Assembly: GCA_038136035.1 (NCBI GenBank)
Contig: JAYPYV010000002.1
Location: 1 to 64,000, forward strand
Length of the DNA stretch: 64,000 bases
Reading direction: 5' to 3'
Source of the DNA: UBA9926 sp023261215
GTDB taxonomy: Bacteria; Pseudomonadota; Gammaproteobacteria; Pseudomonadales; Azotimanducaceae
Shown here piece by piece: positions 25,950 to 35,717 of the stretch; the first letter of the stretch is position 1; every line of letters begins with the position of its first letter. Position numbers and translations under genes: made by a program. A model generated the notes under the pieces. It was not told the DNA's origin. It ran no database searches and was given only the letters and a program-made list of their open reading frames with translations.

Positions 25950-27494
25950 CTACTGAGGTGCTGGCCCCGGGAATTGTTCTCTTAGAACTCGCTTCAAGAC
26001 CTTGCCGTTGGCATTTCTCGGAATAACGTCAATAAATGCCGCGCCTTTGGGCAGTTTGAACCGAGCCAACTTACCATCGCAGTGCTCGAGCACCGCCGCT
26101 TCATTGAGGGACGAATTTTTACTCACCACCACCGCAAACGGCGACTCACCCCACTTCTCACTCGGCTGGCCGATAACGGCGACCTCAACAATATCTGGGT
26201 GAGAAATTAGAACATTCTCTATTTCAGCTGGGTACACATTCTCACCACCTGAAATAATCATGTCCTTGATGCGGTCCTGGATGAATACAAACCCTTCGTC
26301 GTCCACCGTCGCCACATCCCCCGTCCGCAACCAACGATCCTGCGTAATCGTATCCGCCGTGGCATCAGGGCGATGCCAATACTCGAGCATAATGTGGCCG
26401 CCTCGAACCCAAACCTCACCTTGTTCACCCGGCGTCACGTCGCTGCCGTCTTCATCAACCACGCGCACCTCAGTGTGAAAGAATGCTTTGCCCGTGGACC
26501 CCACTTTTTTCAATGCATTGTCGGCGCCAATCACACACGCCGGCCCACAGGATTCTGTTAGCCCATAAATTTGATGAATTTCAATCTGCATGCCGGCGTA
26601 CTGCTCGATGAGGCTCACGGGCACAGGGGCCGCCCCGGATTGAATCCAGCGGAGCTGCTCCGCGTGAATTTGGTCAGCGGGCACTTGAATCATGAAATTC
26701 AGCATCGCCGGAACGAGCAGCGTGGTGGTGATATTTTCGTCCTTAATCAGCGCCCAGGCTTTCGCAGGATCAAATTCACGCATCACGACACTCGTGACCC
26801 CGCGGTATACATTCAACGCAACTGGGGTTAGCGCGCCCACATGAAACAGGGGCAGTGCCACCAGATATCGATCGCCATCGCGCAAGTCACAACTTGCCTC
26901 AAAGGTCAGAATCGCCCAAAACACTGTGGTGTGACTGTGCACCACGCCTTTGGGCAAGCCCGTCGTGCCGGAGGTGTACATGATAAAGAGCAGGTCATCA
27001 CCGGTCGCACCCAGTTGCGGCTCGCCCACCGCGCCCTGATGCCTAAACGCGTCGTAATGCTCAGAAAAATCAAGCCGGCGCTCGACATCACCCGACTCAA
27101 TCCAACGCACCACGTCGGTCTTGTCTCCCCGACCCTGCAGATCTGCAACCACGGATTGAAACTCCTGACCGTAAAGCAACGTCTGCGCACCGCTGTCCTT
27201 GATGATGAATTCCAATTCGTCCGCGACGAGCCGCCAGTTAAGCGGCACAACCACACCGCCCATTTTCGCGATGGCCAAAAAGGATTCGATGAATTCAACG
27301 CTATTCATCAAACACAATGCGACTCGATCACCGGGATTAACCCCTGCCGACGCCAATGCATTAGCCAGCTGATTCACTCGCTCGTTCAAGGCGGAAAAGG
27401 TCAGTCGAAGCCCCGTTTGCGGATCGACATAGGCTTCTCGTTCTGGGGTTACTGCCGCTCGGCGCGTCAGAAAATCTCCGATATTTACATTCAT
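25950..27494 (-). CDS. Long-chain acyl-CoA synthetase / AMP-dependent ligase
   Basis: A 514-residue ANL-superfamily enzyme that activates a carboxylic acid to its CoA thioester through an acyl-adenylate. The phosphate loop YTSGTTGLPKG, the adenine motif QIYGLTES, the hinge DRIKDMIISGGENVYP and the catalytic C-terminal Lys in NANGKVLKR are all present. GAGAGG precedes the ATG. It stands alone between long spacers but is flanked by acyl-CoA dehydrogenases, suggesting a shared catabolic role. The chain length cannot be deduced. Confidence 0.92.
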   Translation of the reverse strand: MNVNIGDFLTRRAAVTPEREAYVDPQTGLRLTFSALNERVNQLANALASAGVNPGDRVALCLMNSVEFIESFLAIAKMGGVVVPLNWRLVADELEFIIKDSGAQTLLYGQEFQSVVADLQGRGDKTDVVRWIESGDVERRLDFSEHYDAFRHQGAVGEPQLGATGDDLLFIMYTSGTTGLPKGVVHSHTTVFWAILTFEASCDLRDGDRYLVALPLFHVGALTPVALNVYRGVTSVVMREFDPAKAWALIKDENITTTLLVPAMLNFMIQVPADQIHAEQLRWIQSGAAPVPVSLIEQYAGMQIEIHQIYGLTESCGPACVIGADNALKKVGSTGKAFFHTEVRVVDEDGSDVTPGEQGEVWVRGGHIMLEYWHRPDATADTITQDRWLRTGDVATVDDEGFVFIQDRIKDMIISGGENVYPAEIENVLISHPDIVEVAVIGQPSEKWGESPFAVVVSKNSSLNEAAVLEHCDGKLARFKLPKGAAFIDVIPRNANGKVLKRVLREQFPGPAPQ

Positions 27495-28001
27495 GGCTGA
27501 TTCCTCTCTTCAGCAAACCTAATCAGACAACAGAGTCGGCGACGTTTTTAACAGTGGTCGCAACGAACCTCGTTCAAACGCATGACGTCAAGGACTTGAT
27601 CCGACACCGCAAAGGCTTTGAGCAAGCGCCTGTCCATCCAAGTCATGGCAACCCACAGCAACCAAAGCACATTGATTGTTCTGAGTTCCCATTCTGACTC
27701 GAACCGATACCCTAGCACGAGCCCAAACCCGTAGCGAAGACCGATGATTGATCAGCGCTCAAGCGCCTGCACCCATTTGACCGGAGCCGCGCAAGACCGT
27801 CACAAATGGGCCGTTTACTGGGCATGCCTCTGATGGCGACCTGCGAATCATCCCAGGCCTTGGGCAGCCGCTCGACTGAGCCCCTACCTCGCTCGCCGCA
27901 TCTTCCGTTACGCAAGCCGTTGTGACGGGCGTCGGCAGAGAACTCTCGAGCCGATGCTCCGAAGTGCGGCCCTCAGGACCGGCTTAGCCGGCAACCTAGG
28001 A
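27495..28001. other. Intergenic region of 507 bp
   Basis: No gene is supported here. An 8-bp inverted repeat, CCCATTTG and CAAATGGG, spans about 27773-27811, and a short palindrome CCGGCTTAGCCGG lies near the right end. The stretch is long for this gene-dense window and may include a decayed gene. Confidence 0.55.
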
Positions 28002-29195
28002 TCACCGACTGTTCGAAGGCAAGATGCTGCGTGAGACCAGCTCCTTCATAATCTCGCTGGTGCCGCCGTAAATTCTCTGAATTCTGGCATCGACGTAAGC
28101 TCTCGATATCGGGTACTCGCTCATGTACCCGTAGCCGCCAAACATCTGGAGACACTGATCGACCACTCGGCCTTGCATCTCGCTCGCCGCAAGCTTCAGC
28201 ATCGAGGCCTCGGCGCTCGACAGCTCACCATCCATAAACTTGGTGACGTACTTTTCTGCCAAGGCTCGATTCAGCTCAATCTCTGTCTTCATCTCAGCCA
28301 GTTTGTACCGAGTATTCTGAAAAGACGCGATACTGGCACCGAAGGCCTGTCGCTCATGAACATAGTCCACGGCGAGCTCGAAAGCCCCCTCCGCTGCTCC
28401 CACGCAACCGATACCTAGAATCAGTCGTTCTCTGGGAAGTTCATTCATCATGTTATAGAAACCCTTGCCTTCCCCACCCAAGATATCCGCGGCTGAGACT
28501 TTCAAATCCTCGAAAAAGAGTTCCGACGTGTCGCCACTGTGCAGACCCATCTTTTCGAGGTTACGACCCCGATTGAAGCCCGGTTTTGAGGCGTCGACGG
28601 TAAAGAGCGTGATGCCTTTTGCGCCCTCTGCCGGGTTCGTCTTCGCCGCTAGCACCAACACATCGCAGTGTTGACCATTGGTGATGAAGGTCTTCTGTCC
28701 ATTGATGCAATAGTCGTCCCCATCCTTGGTGGCTGTGGTTCTGATCCCTTGCAGATCGCTCCCAGCGCCGGGTTCCGTCATGCCTATCGCGCCCACCGCC
28801 TCACCAGTGACCATTTTTGGCAGCCACATCTGCCGCTGTTCTTCTGAACCGAGATTCAGGATATAGGGCGCCACGATATCTGAGTGCACCGATAATCCGC
28901 TCGCCAAAGCGCCAAATCCCGCTCGAGACACCTCCTCAACGATTGCGCCACTCAATTCAAACGAGACACCGTACCCACCGTAGGCCTCTGGCAGATCGAC
29001 ACATAGAAAACCCTCCTCGCCGAGGCGTCGCCAGAGCGAGCGTGGCCAAATGCTGGCTGACTCCCATTCATCGTAGTGGGGCGCAACCTCCTCTTTTAAG
29101 AAACGCTTGAGGTTGTCTAGAAATAGTTCGCGCTGTTCTGGGTCTAACTCAGTTCTTGAAATGGCATCCACTGTAAAAACCTGTTTTTTCTGCAT
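28002..29195 (-). CDS. Acyl-CoA dehydrogenase
   Basis: A 397-residue FAD-dependent acyl-CoA dehydrogenase. The signatures AIGMTEPGAGSDLQGI, YCINGQKTFITNG and QMFGGYGYMSEYP are seen in order. The C-terminal motif reads YGGTSEIMKELV, with Gly in place of the medium-chain catalytic Glu, and a Glu is present in the LPRERL helix, as in long-chain and isovaleryl-type enzymes. The ATG lacks a strong ribosome binding site. It is divergent from the MBL fusion gene, with 188 bp between. The substrate is unknown. Confidence 0.92.
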   Translation of the reverse strand: MQKKQVFTVDAISRTELDPEQRELFLDNLKRFLKEEVAPHYDEWESASIWPRSLWRRLGEEGFLCVDLPEAYGGYGVSFELSGAIVEEVSRAGFGALASGLSVHSDIVAPYILNLGSEEQRQMWLPKMVTGEAVGAIGMTEPGAGSDLQGIRTTATKDGDDYCINGQKTFITNGQHCDVLVLAAKTNPAEGAKGITLFTVDASKPGFNRGRNLEKMGLHSGDTSELFFEDLKVSAADILGGEGKGFYNMMNELPRERLILGIGCVGAAEGAFELAVDYVHERQAFGASIASFQNTRYKLAEMKTEIELNRALAEKYVTKFMDGELSSAEASMLKLAASEMQGRVVDQCLQMFGGYGYMSEYPISRAYVDARIQRIYGGTSEIMKELVSRSILPSNSR

Positions 29196-29383
29196 CTAAC
29201 GGGTGGCCCATTATAGGGGTAGGTCCGACGATGGTCGAACGTTCGAGAGCCACCATCAACAACAACTGGGCTTGTCCAAGTGCACCCTGCACTGCAGAAT
29301 GAGATTTGATCGATCTCGAACTCAGCAGGGTGCTTTGGTTACGCCAAGTGTTCAGGGCTCGATCAGCGAACGGTGGATTGCAA

Positions 29384-31525
29384 ATGAATTCGAACACGCA
29401 TCAGACCAGCATTGACTCCTACGCACCTGCTTCCGGATCTATCCTGGTCAAAGCCGGCGACGTCTACTTTCTCGTCGGCCAACCACCCGAAGTACTTAAA
29501 GGGTTGATGAGACACAGCGTGGACACGATCCACGCACTTGTCCTCACCGATACCCGCGAGCACGACGGGAGTCTTCTGCACAACGTCGAATTCATGTTGT
29601 ACCACTTCCTGTTCGTCTCGCAGGGGCTTACGCGGGGAGAGAAGCTGGCTTTGATTGGACCTCAACCCGTCCTCGATCAAGTCCGACGTATTATTCAAAT
29701 CACGTTACTTGGCCCAGATGAGCACCAGTTGGTCGAATGGGGCACCGAAAAAGAACAAAGGGATGAGTGGCTCGCGGTTGCGCAAGCCACCGCATTAAAG
29801 TCCGATCAGGACACTGTTCTCACCGTCGACGACCTCCTCAGTTATCACCCATTTACCAACGATCAAACGGAATTTCATGGCGTCTCGGTGATTCACCTCG
29901 GTCTTGATCACTACCGATTCACCGCGGGTGATCAACACCACGAGGTCCGACTTGAAGCCACGCCCATCGTCCCCGCTTACCCTCTGCAGGAAGATTACCT
30001 CTCTGGACGACTCGCGAAATTTTCCGTTGAAGTTCTGGGTGGCGCGTCAGGTTTCTCGCCCAATGAGCCCTGTACTGGCCTTGCTTTGTGTTACAACGGA
30101 GACTACGTGCTCATCGATGCGATCCCCTTTCTTGACGTGCATCTTCGCGCAAGGGGCATCGCAAAGAACCAAGTGTCGGCTTGTGTGCTCACTCACATCC
30201 ATGACGATCATTGCTCCATGTTTCCTTTGATGCTGTCACCCCATCGGATCGAAATCATCACAGCGCCCGAAATATTCAACATGGCCATGGAGAAGCTGGC
30301 CCTCGGTCTCAACTGGGAAGAATCGGCAATTCGCGAACATTTCATCCATATTCCGACGAATCCCGATCAACCGCTCAATTACTACGGCATGCGCATTGAA
30401 CCGCATTACACGGTGCACAGCATTCCAACGATGGGCGCCACCTTCACATCCAATGTCGAAGGCCACGAACGGTCTATATGTGTTGTCGGAGACAATCATT
30501 CCCTCGCTGCCATCAGTACCCTGGTGGCATCGGGCTCGGTACAGCCCCACACTCTGGACCGTTTGCGGGCGCTTTATCAGCAACCTTTTGATCTCTTGAT
30601 CGCTGATGGTGGCGCCGGCGTACTGCACGGTAACCCAGCCGAATTCGTTGATTCAAAAGCGGAACGCGTGGTGTTCGTCCATGTAGAGAGTCTGCCTGAG
30701 GCGTTCAGGGCCACATTTTCGGTGGCAAGCGCAGGTAAGAGCTACACGGTCATCCCAGGCGATGACAGCTTGTACATGTCGCTGATCAATCACTATTTAA
30801 GCCAATGGGTGGGTGACCCCGTCCCTATGAAATGGATGCGTAGCCTCATCGCCGGCGCCAAATTAATGCACTACAACCAAGAGGATGTGATCCTGGTCCA
30901 AGGCGATGAAACAGGCGACAAGGTCTTCTTGCTGCTCACGGGCTACTGCGACGTGGTGCATCAAGCCAATGACCAATGGCGAACCGTCGCAGAGCTCCAG
31001 GCCGGCGATCTGATCGGTGAGATGGCTGTCATTACAGACATTAAAACCAGAAACGCCAGCGTCGTTGCGAGCACGCCGGTGACCCTTGCCGTGTTTTCCG
31101 AAAATATTTTTTCCTCGCTCGCGGGGGAACCCTCTTTCAAGGCAGGCCTGCTCAAACGCTGGCGCATTAGGCCCCACTTAAAGGCGTTACCGATCTTCAA
31201 CGATTTAAGTTCGACGGTGATCGAAAACATCGGCACCCAGGCTCATTTAGAGGAAACGAGCGCCGGCACATTGATCACCCCCACCGAGCAGGAATGGTGG
31301 ATCCTAATTGAGGGTGAAGTGACGGAAGAGGAACGCAGCCTAACAACTGGCCAGTGGGGCTGGCGACCTTTCCAGCCCCCTAAACTTGCCAATCTGCAAT
31401 GCCAAACGAATTGCCAATGGATTCGATTTGATCGGGATGCCTTTGAAACTCTGAGGCTCAAGACCCCTCAGCTCAATTACCGTTTACGGACAATCCAACA
31501 ACAATCTCCAGACCTGTTGTCCTAA
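29384..31525 (+). CDS. Metallo-beta-lactamase fold protein fused to cyclic-nucleotide-binding domain
   Basis: A 713-residue multidomain protein. A central metallo-beta-lactamase domain has the metal motif HIHDDH at residues 271-276, a further His near 345 and Asp 370 in VVGDN. After it, at about 520-610, comes a cNMP-binding domain with a phosphate cassette that keeps the key Gly-Glu and Arg (GDLIGEMAV and TRNASVVA). The last 100 residues may be a second, degraded cNMP-like domain. The N-terminal 200 residues are unassigned. Such an enzyme could be a hydrolase gated by cAMP or cGMP. ATG 29384 is chosen over an upstream TTG. Confidence 0.85.
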   Translation: MNSNTHQTSIDSYAPASGSILVKAGDVYFLVGQPPEVLKGLMRHSVDTIHALVLTDTREHDGSLLHNVEFMLYHFLFVSQGLTRGEKLALIGPQPVLDQVRRIIQITLLGPDEHQLVEWGTEKEQRDEWLAVAQATALKSDQDTVLTVDDLLSYHPFTNDQTEFHGVSVIHLGLDHYRFTAGDQHHEVRLEATPIVPAYPLQEDYLSGRLAKFSVEVLGGASGFSPNEPCTGLALCYNGDYVLIDAIPFLDVHLRARGIAKNQVSACVLTHIHDDHCSMFPLMLSPHRIEIITAPEIFNMAMEKLALGLNWEESAIREHFIHIPTNPDQPLNYYGMRIEPHYTVHSIPTMGATFTSNVEGHERSICVVGDNHSLAAISTLVASGSVQPHTLDRLRALYQQPFDLLIADGGAGVLHGNPAEFVDSKAERVVFVHVESLPEAFRATFSVASAGKSYTVIPGDDSLYMSLINHYLSQWVGDPVPMKWMRSLIAGAKLMHYNQEDVILVQGDETGDKVFLLLTGYCDVVHQANDQWRTVAELQAGDLIGEMAVITDIKTRNASVVASTPVTLAVFSENIFSSLAGEPSFKAGLLKRWRIRPHLKALPIFNDLSSTVIENIGTQAHLEETSAGTLITPTEQEWWILIEGEVTEEERSLTTGQWGWRPFQPPKLANLQCQTNCQWIRFDRDAFETLRLKTPQLNYRLRTIQQQSPDLLS

Positions 31526-31660
31526 TCCAGCCCGCGGTCCGGTTTTCTGCCACCAGGGTACGCTCGAGGAAAGCTAGCCAGCGCCCCACCATTCATCACG
31601 AGCCATTGTCTTTAACTCAGCATTCTGGCGTAATTCCTGGTTCGTTTGGGAGGGAAAGTG

Positions 31661-32542
31661 ATGAGCGAATTTAAAGATAAAGTCGTGGTTGTGACCGGCG
31701 CTGGGGGTGGATTGGGTCGATCCCATGCGCTGGAATTCGCGAGACGAGGCGCGAAAGTCGTTGTCAATGATCTTGGCGGTTCTGCCGACGGCGTTGGGCA
31801 AAGCGATATGGCTGATCAGGTGGTGGCCGAGATTCGAGCCGCGGGTGGCGTTGCCATCGCGAATAAGGCTTCTGTCTCAGATCGAGCGGGTGCCAAAAGC
31901 ATCATTGACGATGCGGTCGCTGAGTTTGGCACCATCGATATCCTCGTGAACAACGCGGGCATCCTGCGCGACAAGACGTTCAAAAAGATGGACCTGGATG
32001 ATTGGGATATTGTCATCAACGTTCATTTGAACGGTACAGCCTACGTCACCCATGCGGCGTGGCCCATCATGTACGAGAAGAATTATGGACGCATCGTCTT
32101 GACCAGCTCCACTTCGGGTATTTTCGGCAACTTTGGCCAAGCCAATTATGGCGCAGCGAAAATGGGCATGGTGGGCATGATGAACGTGTTGGCCCTTGAG
32201 GGTGCGGCAAAGAATGTGCGTATCAATACGCTCGCGCCGGCTGCAGCGACTCGCTTGACCAATACCATTCCAGGCAGAGACGAAGATCTGTCAAATCCGG
32301 ATCCTGCTCGAGCCCCGGATTTGGTCACACCTGCCGTTCTCTACATGTGTTCCGAGGACGCGCCGAACGGAAAAATCGTCCAAGCAGGCAATGGTCGCTT
32401 CAGCGCTGCGGCAGTCTTCAGCAATGACGGTGTGAACCAAGGTTCAAGCGCGACCTTCGAATCGTTTATGGACGAAAAAGACGTCATCATGGATTTAAGC
32501 GGCGCCGAAGAGGGCTGGTCTTTTAGACGCAACCGTTCCTAA
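31661..32542 (+). CDS. SDR, MFE-2-like (3R)-hydroxyacyl-CoA dehydrogenase
   Basis: A 293-residue short-chain dehydrogenase resembling the first domain of peroxisomal multifunctional enzyme type 2. It has TGAGGGLG at residues 12-19, the VVNDLGGSADG loop characteristic of that group, NNAGILRD, and the active-site YGAAK. It probably oxidises (3R)-hydroxyacyl-CoA esters with NAD in beta-oxidation-like degradation. GGGAGGG lies upstream of the ATG at 31661, and an in-frame TTG 15 nt earlier is rejected. It fits the acyl-CoA dehydrogenase and ligase genes nearby. Confidence 0.9.
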   Translation: MSEFKDKVVVVTGAGGGLGRSHALEFARRGAKVVVNDLGGSADGVGQSDMADQVVAEIRAAGGVAIANKASVSDRAGAKSIIDDAVAEFGTIDILVNNAGILRDKTFKKMDLDDWDIVINVHLNGTAYVTHAAWPIMYEKNYGRIVLTSSTSGIFGNFGQANYGAAKMGMVGMMNVLALEGAAKNVRINTLAPAAATRLTNTIPGRDEDLSNPDPARAPDLVTPAVLYMCSEDAPNGKIVQAGNGRFSAAAVFSNDGVNQGSSATFESFMDEKDVIMDLSGAEEGWSFRRNRS

Positions 32543-32563
32543 CCTCTGGGCCCTAAGCACGCG

Positions 32564-32591
32564 ATTGATGTCCTAGCCTTAGGACATCAAT
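32564..32591. terminator. Perfect 12-bp hairpin between convergent genes
   Basis: ATTGATGTCCTA (32564-32575) and TAGGACATCAAT (32580-32591) pair perfectly around a GCCT loop. It lies between the stops of the plus-strand SDR and minus-strand modF, the usual place for a bidirectional terminator. No T run follows on either strand. Confidence 0.55.
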
Positions 32592-32629
32592 TGCAAGCCC
32601 TTGGCTTCTTCTGCAACATCAACTTTGTG

Positions 32630-34087
32630 TCAGCGCTCGAGCTGGATCGATCGCTGGGGGTCAACAAATTCCGCCAGATCAAGCACCCGATTAAATGCCT
32701 CGATCTGATCGCTTTCGTCGTGACTCACATACACAATGGCGGTGTCCCTTTGTTCAATCAATTGCCTGATCAGTGCAAGCACCAGCGCTCGATTCGCTGC
32801 GTCCAACCCAAGACAAGGTTCATCCAACAATAATAGCGGCGGGCCTTTGATCATCGCCCGAGCGATTAAAACGAGCCTTTGTGAGCCAAAAGAAAGCTGA
32901 CTGAGTGGCTTCTGACGGTCCTCAACCAGCCCGAGTAACTGAAGCCAATCTCTGGCTTGATTCAATTCTCGCTCTGATGGTTTATGGTACAACCCAATCG
33001 AATCATAAAAACCGGATAACAACGTCCGCTCAACATTCCCAGGCGACCTATGCGCCATCTGAAGTGACGAAGACACAAAGCCTATATTGCGCTTCACATC
33101 CCAGACGCTTTCTCCTGTCCCTCGCTGAAATCCGAACACCAAAATATCGTTGACATAACACTGTGGATGATCGCCGAGAATAAGCTGCAAGAGCGAGGTT
33201 TTGCCCGAACCATTGGGCCCGATGACTTGCCAGTGCTCGCCCGCTTCAATCGTCCAATCCAACCCTTTAAAAATCGGGACGCCCGCATAGGCAATGGTTG
33301 CTTGATTCAGCCGAACAAGCGGCGACGGCAAAGGCTCTGTCCGCATGATCGGCGCTGGAATGGGCACGTCCTTTGCCGAAAGATGCTGAAGATGTGCCAG
33401 CCAGCCGGAAAGATCCGTCGCGGTGAGCGGCCCCAAATTTTCGATTTGGCCTATGCCTAGAATCAGCACGTGATCTAATGTGCAGGGCAACTGTTCAGGT
33501 TTGTTGGTGGCCAAAACGAGCGTCCTGCCACCGACCAGCTCATCTAAGTGTCTAGACAACCAAACCTGTGCTTTGGCGTCGAGCCCTTGCAAAGGCTCGT
33601 CTAGGAGCAGCACCTCAGCCCGCGAGGCGAGCGCTCGAGCCAAGAGTAATTTTCTGGTTTCTCCGGTGGACAGCGTTCTGAACCCATGATCCAGAAGATG
33701 GCCGATCGAAAGGCCTTCAATCAGGAAGGAAAGCCGTGCCTCCTCGGGGTCAAGCTCCCTTAGGATGGTACCGGCGGGTGTCCCGGTAAACACTTGATCT
33801 GATAGGTCGCCCCGTTCAAGCGCGGTTTCTCTTTCGATCAACTCCGCCTGGAAGCGACTTGAGACCAGTGCAAAAGACCTGGGAAGCTGACGACGGCCCT
33901 TTCGGATATCGCCAAACCCCATCAAGGCTGATATCAAAGCGGACTTGCCCGAGCCGTTGGTACCGAGCACCAGCCAGCGCGCGCCAGGCTCGATCTGCCA
34001 ATCCAGGTTCCCTAGAAAAAAGGTTTTGGAAATGCTGACGCGAGCCTGGTCGGAAAAACCGAAGTGCTGCGAGCCACCCTCATCCAT
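32630..34087 (-). CDS. modF: ModF-like protein with two ABC ATPase domains
   Basis: A 485-residue soluble protein made of two ABC ATPase domains, close in size to E. coli ModF. The first has Walker A GTNGSGKS, signature LSTGETRK and Walker B VLLLDEPL. The second has GPNGSGKT, LSFGSQRL and LLLLDEPCLG. ModF is linked genetically to molybdate metabolism but its biochemical role is unclear. No modABC is in the window, but molybdenum-related genes (a MOSC protein and a molybdenum hydroxylase) are. It lies 7 bp downstream of ilvC on the same strand, so the two are probably co-transcribed. Confidence 0.88.
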   Translation of the reverse strand: MDEGGSQHFGFSDQARVSISKTFFLGNLDWQIEPGARWLVLGTNGSGKSALISALMGFGDIRKGRRQLPRSFALVSSRFQAELIERETALERGDLSDQVFTGTPAGTILRELDPEEARLSFLIEGLSIGHLLDHGFRTLSTGETRKLLLARALASRAEVLLLDEPLQGLDAKAQVWLSRHLDELVGGRTLVLATNKPEQLPCTLDHVLILGIGQIENLGPLTATDLSGWLAHLQHLSAKDVPIPAPIMRTEPLPSPLVRLNQATIAYAGVPIFKGLDWTIEAGEHWQVIGPNGSGKTSLLQLILGDHPQCYVNDILVFGFQRGTGESVWDVKRNIGFVSSSLQMAHRSPGNVERTLLSGFYDSIGLYHKPSERELNQARDWLQLLGLVEDRQKPLSQLSFGSQRLVLIARAMIKGPPLLLLDEPCLGLDAANRALVLALIRQLIEQRDTAIVYVSHDESDQIEAFNRVLDLAEFVDPQRSIQLER

Positions 34088-34094
34088 CCTTTAA

Positions 34095-35570
34095 CTAGAC
34101 AATCCGTTTCATCGCCGTCATATAGCCTCGCAACACCCGCCCAATATCTTCAACCGGGTGCGTCCTGATGGCTTCATTGACTTGAATCAGTTCCTGATTA
34201 TCCACGCCCTGATCATTGAGCCCGAGACCTCGACCGATGACATCGGTATCAATTCCGTCCATAAACGACTTCAGTAGTGGCAGACACGCGTGATTGTAGA
34301 GATAGCAACCGTATTCCGCGGTGTCCGAAATGGTGCTGTTCATTTCAAAGAGCTTTTTACGAGCAATGGTATTGGCGATTAAAGGGACTTCATGAAGGCT
34401 CTCATAGTAAGCAGATTCGGCCTTAATCCCAGCGGCGGTCATGGTCTCAAAGGCCAGTTCAACACCGGCTTTGACCATGGCGACCATCAAGATCCCGAGA
34501 TCGAAAAACGCCTGCTCAGAGATCTCGGCGTTGGCGTCGATGGCCGTCGTTTCGAACGCGGTCTCTCCAGTCTCCTTCCGCCATCCAAGCAATTTGGCAT
34601 CGTCTTTCGCCCAATCTTCCATCATCCCGCTACTAAATGCGCCGGTCATAATGTCGTCCATATGCTTTTCGTACAGCGGACGCATCAAATCTTTCAGGGT
34701 TTCCGATAACTCGAAGGCTCGCAGCTTGGCCGGATTGGATAGCCGATCCATCATGTTGGTGATACCACCATGCTTCAAGGCTTCGGTCACCGTTTCCCAG
34801 CCATATTGAACCAGCTTGGCCGCAAACCCGGGTTCAACCCCTTTTTCTACCATCTTGTCGAAACACAGGAGCGAGCCGGTCTGCAACATGCCGCAGAGAA
34901 TGGTTTGCTCCCCCATCAGATCGGATTTCACTTCGGCAACAAAAGAGGATCGAAGCACCCCCGCTCGATCGCCACCCGTTGCAGCCGCATACGCCTTGGC
35001 AATAGCCAGACCATCACCTCGAGGGTCATTCTCAGGGTGGACCGCGATCAACGTAGGCACACCGAAGCCGCGCTTATATTCCTCACGCACCTCAGTCCCT
35101 GGGCATTTAGGGGCCACCATGATGACCGTGAGGTCTTTACGAATCGATTGCCCTTCCTCGACGATGTTAAAACCGTGGGAATAAGCAAGGCAGGCATCTT
35201 GCTTCATCAGGGGTTCGATATCTCGAATCACATGGCTGTGCTGTTTATCAGGGGTCAGGTTAAGCACTAAGTCCGCGGTTGGAATGAGTTCATCATAGGT
35301 CCCGACGGTGAAGCCGTTATCCACAGCATTAACATAGGAGGGGCGTTTTTCTTCAATGGCGCTCGCACGGAGCGTGAACGACACGTCAAGCCCGCTGTCC
35401 CGCATATTCAGGCCCTGATTCAACCCTTGCGATCCACAGCCTACGATCACTACTTTCTTCCCACGCAGATAATCCACCCCATCGACGAACTCTTTCGGGT
35501 CCATAAAGTCACAGGTTCCAAGCTGCGCAAGCTGTTCACGCAGGGTGAGTGAATTAAAGTAGTTGGCCAT
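34095..35570 (-). CDS. ilvC: Ketol-acid reductoisomerase, class II
   Basis: Converts acetolactate or acetohydroxybutyrate to the dihydroxy acid with NADPH and Mg2+, in branched-chain amino acid synthesis. From ATG 35570 it is 491 residues, the same length as E. coli IlvC, and starts MANYFNSLTLREQLAQLG like it. The NADP motif VGCGSQGLNQG, the KCPGTEVREEYKRGFG block and ESAYYESLHE are seen. The duplicated C-terminal knotted domain makes it the class II form, typical of enterobacteria and relatives. The open frame extends upstream by 28 codons, which are not counted. Confidence 0.97.
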   Translation of the reverse strand: MANYFNSLTLREQLAQLGTCDFMDPKEFVDGVDYLRGKKVVIVGCGSQGLNQGLNMRDSGLDVSFTLRASAIEEKRPSYVNAVDNGFTVGTYDELIPTADLVLNLTPDKQHSHVIRDIEPLMKQDACLAYSHGFNIVEEGQSIRKDLTVIMVAPKCPGTEVREEYKRGFGVPTLIAVHPENDPRGDGLAIAKAYAAATGGDRAGVLRSSFVAEVKSDLMGEQTILCGMLQTGSLLCFDKMVEKGVEPGFAAKLVQYGWETVTEALKHGGITNMMDRLSNPAKLRAFELSETLKDLMRPLYEKHMDDIMTGAFSSGMMEDWAKDDAKLLGWRKETGETAFETTAIDANAEISEQAFFDLGILMVAMVKAGVELAFETMTAAGIKAESAYYESLHEVPLIANTIARKKLFEMNSTISDTAEYGCYLYNHACLPLLKSFMDGIDTDVIGRGLGLNDQGVDNQELIQVNEAIRTHPVEDIGRVLRGYMTAMKRIV

Positions 35571-35717
35571 GTCCGCCCCCAATTTGACAAAGGCGCTAAC
35601 TCTAGAGGAAATCAACCCTGAGGTAAATTGATAGGACCGCAAATTGCCGATCAATTCGCTAGAAATCAGCCGCTTATGGCCTGGGGTCTCGATTCAAGCG
35701 CGGCGCTCATAAGGCGC

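Noticed and set aside
26841..27500. 219-codon plus-strand open frame.
   Set aside because: It is antisense to the acyl-CoA synthetase.
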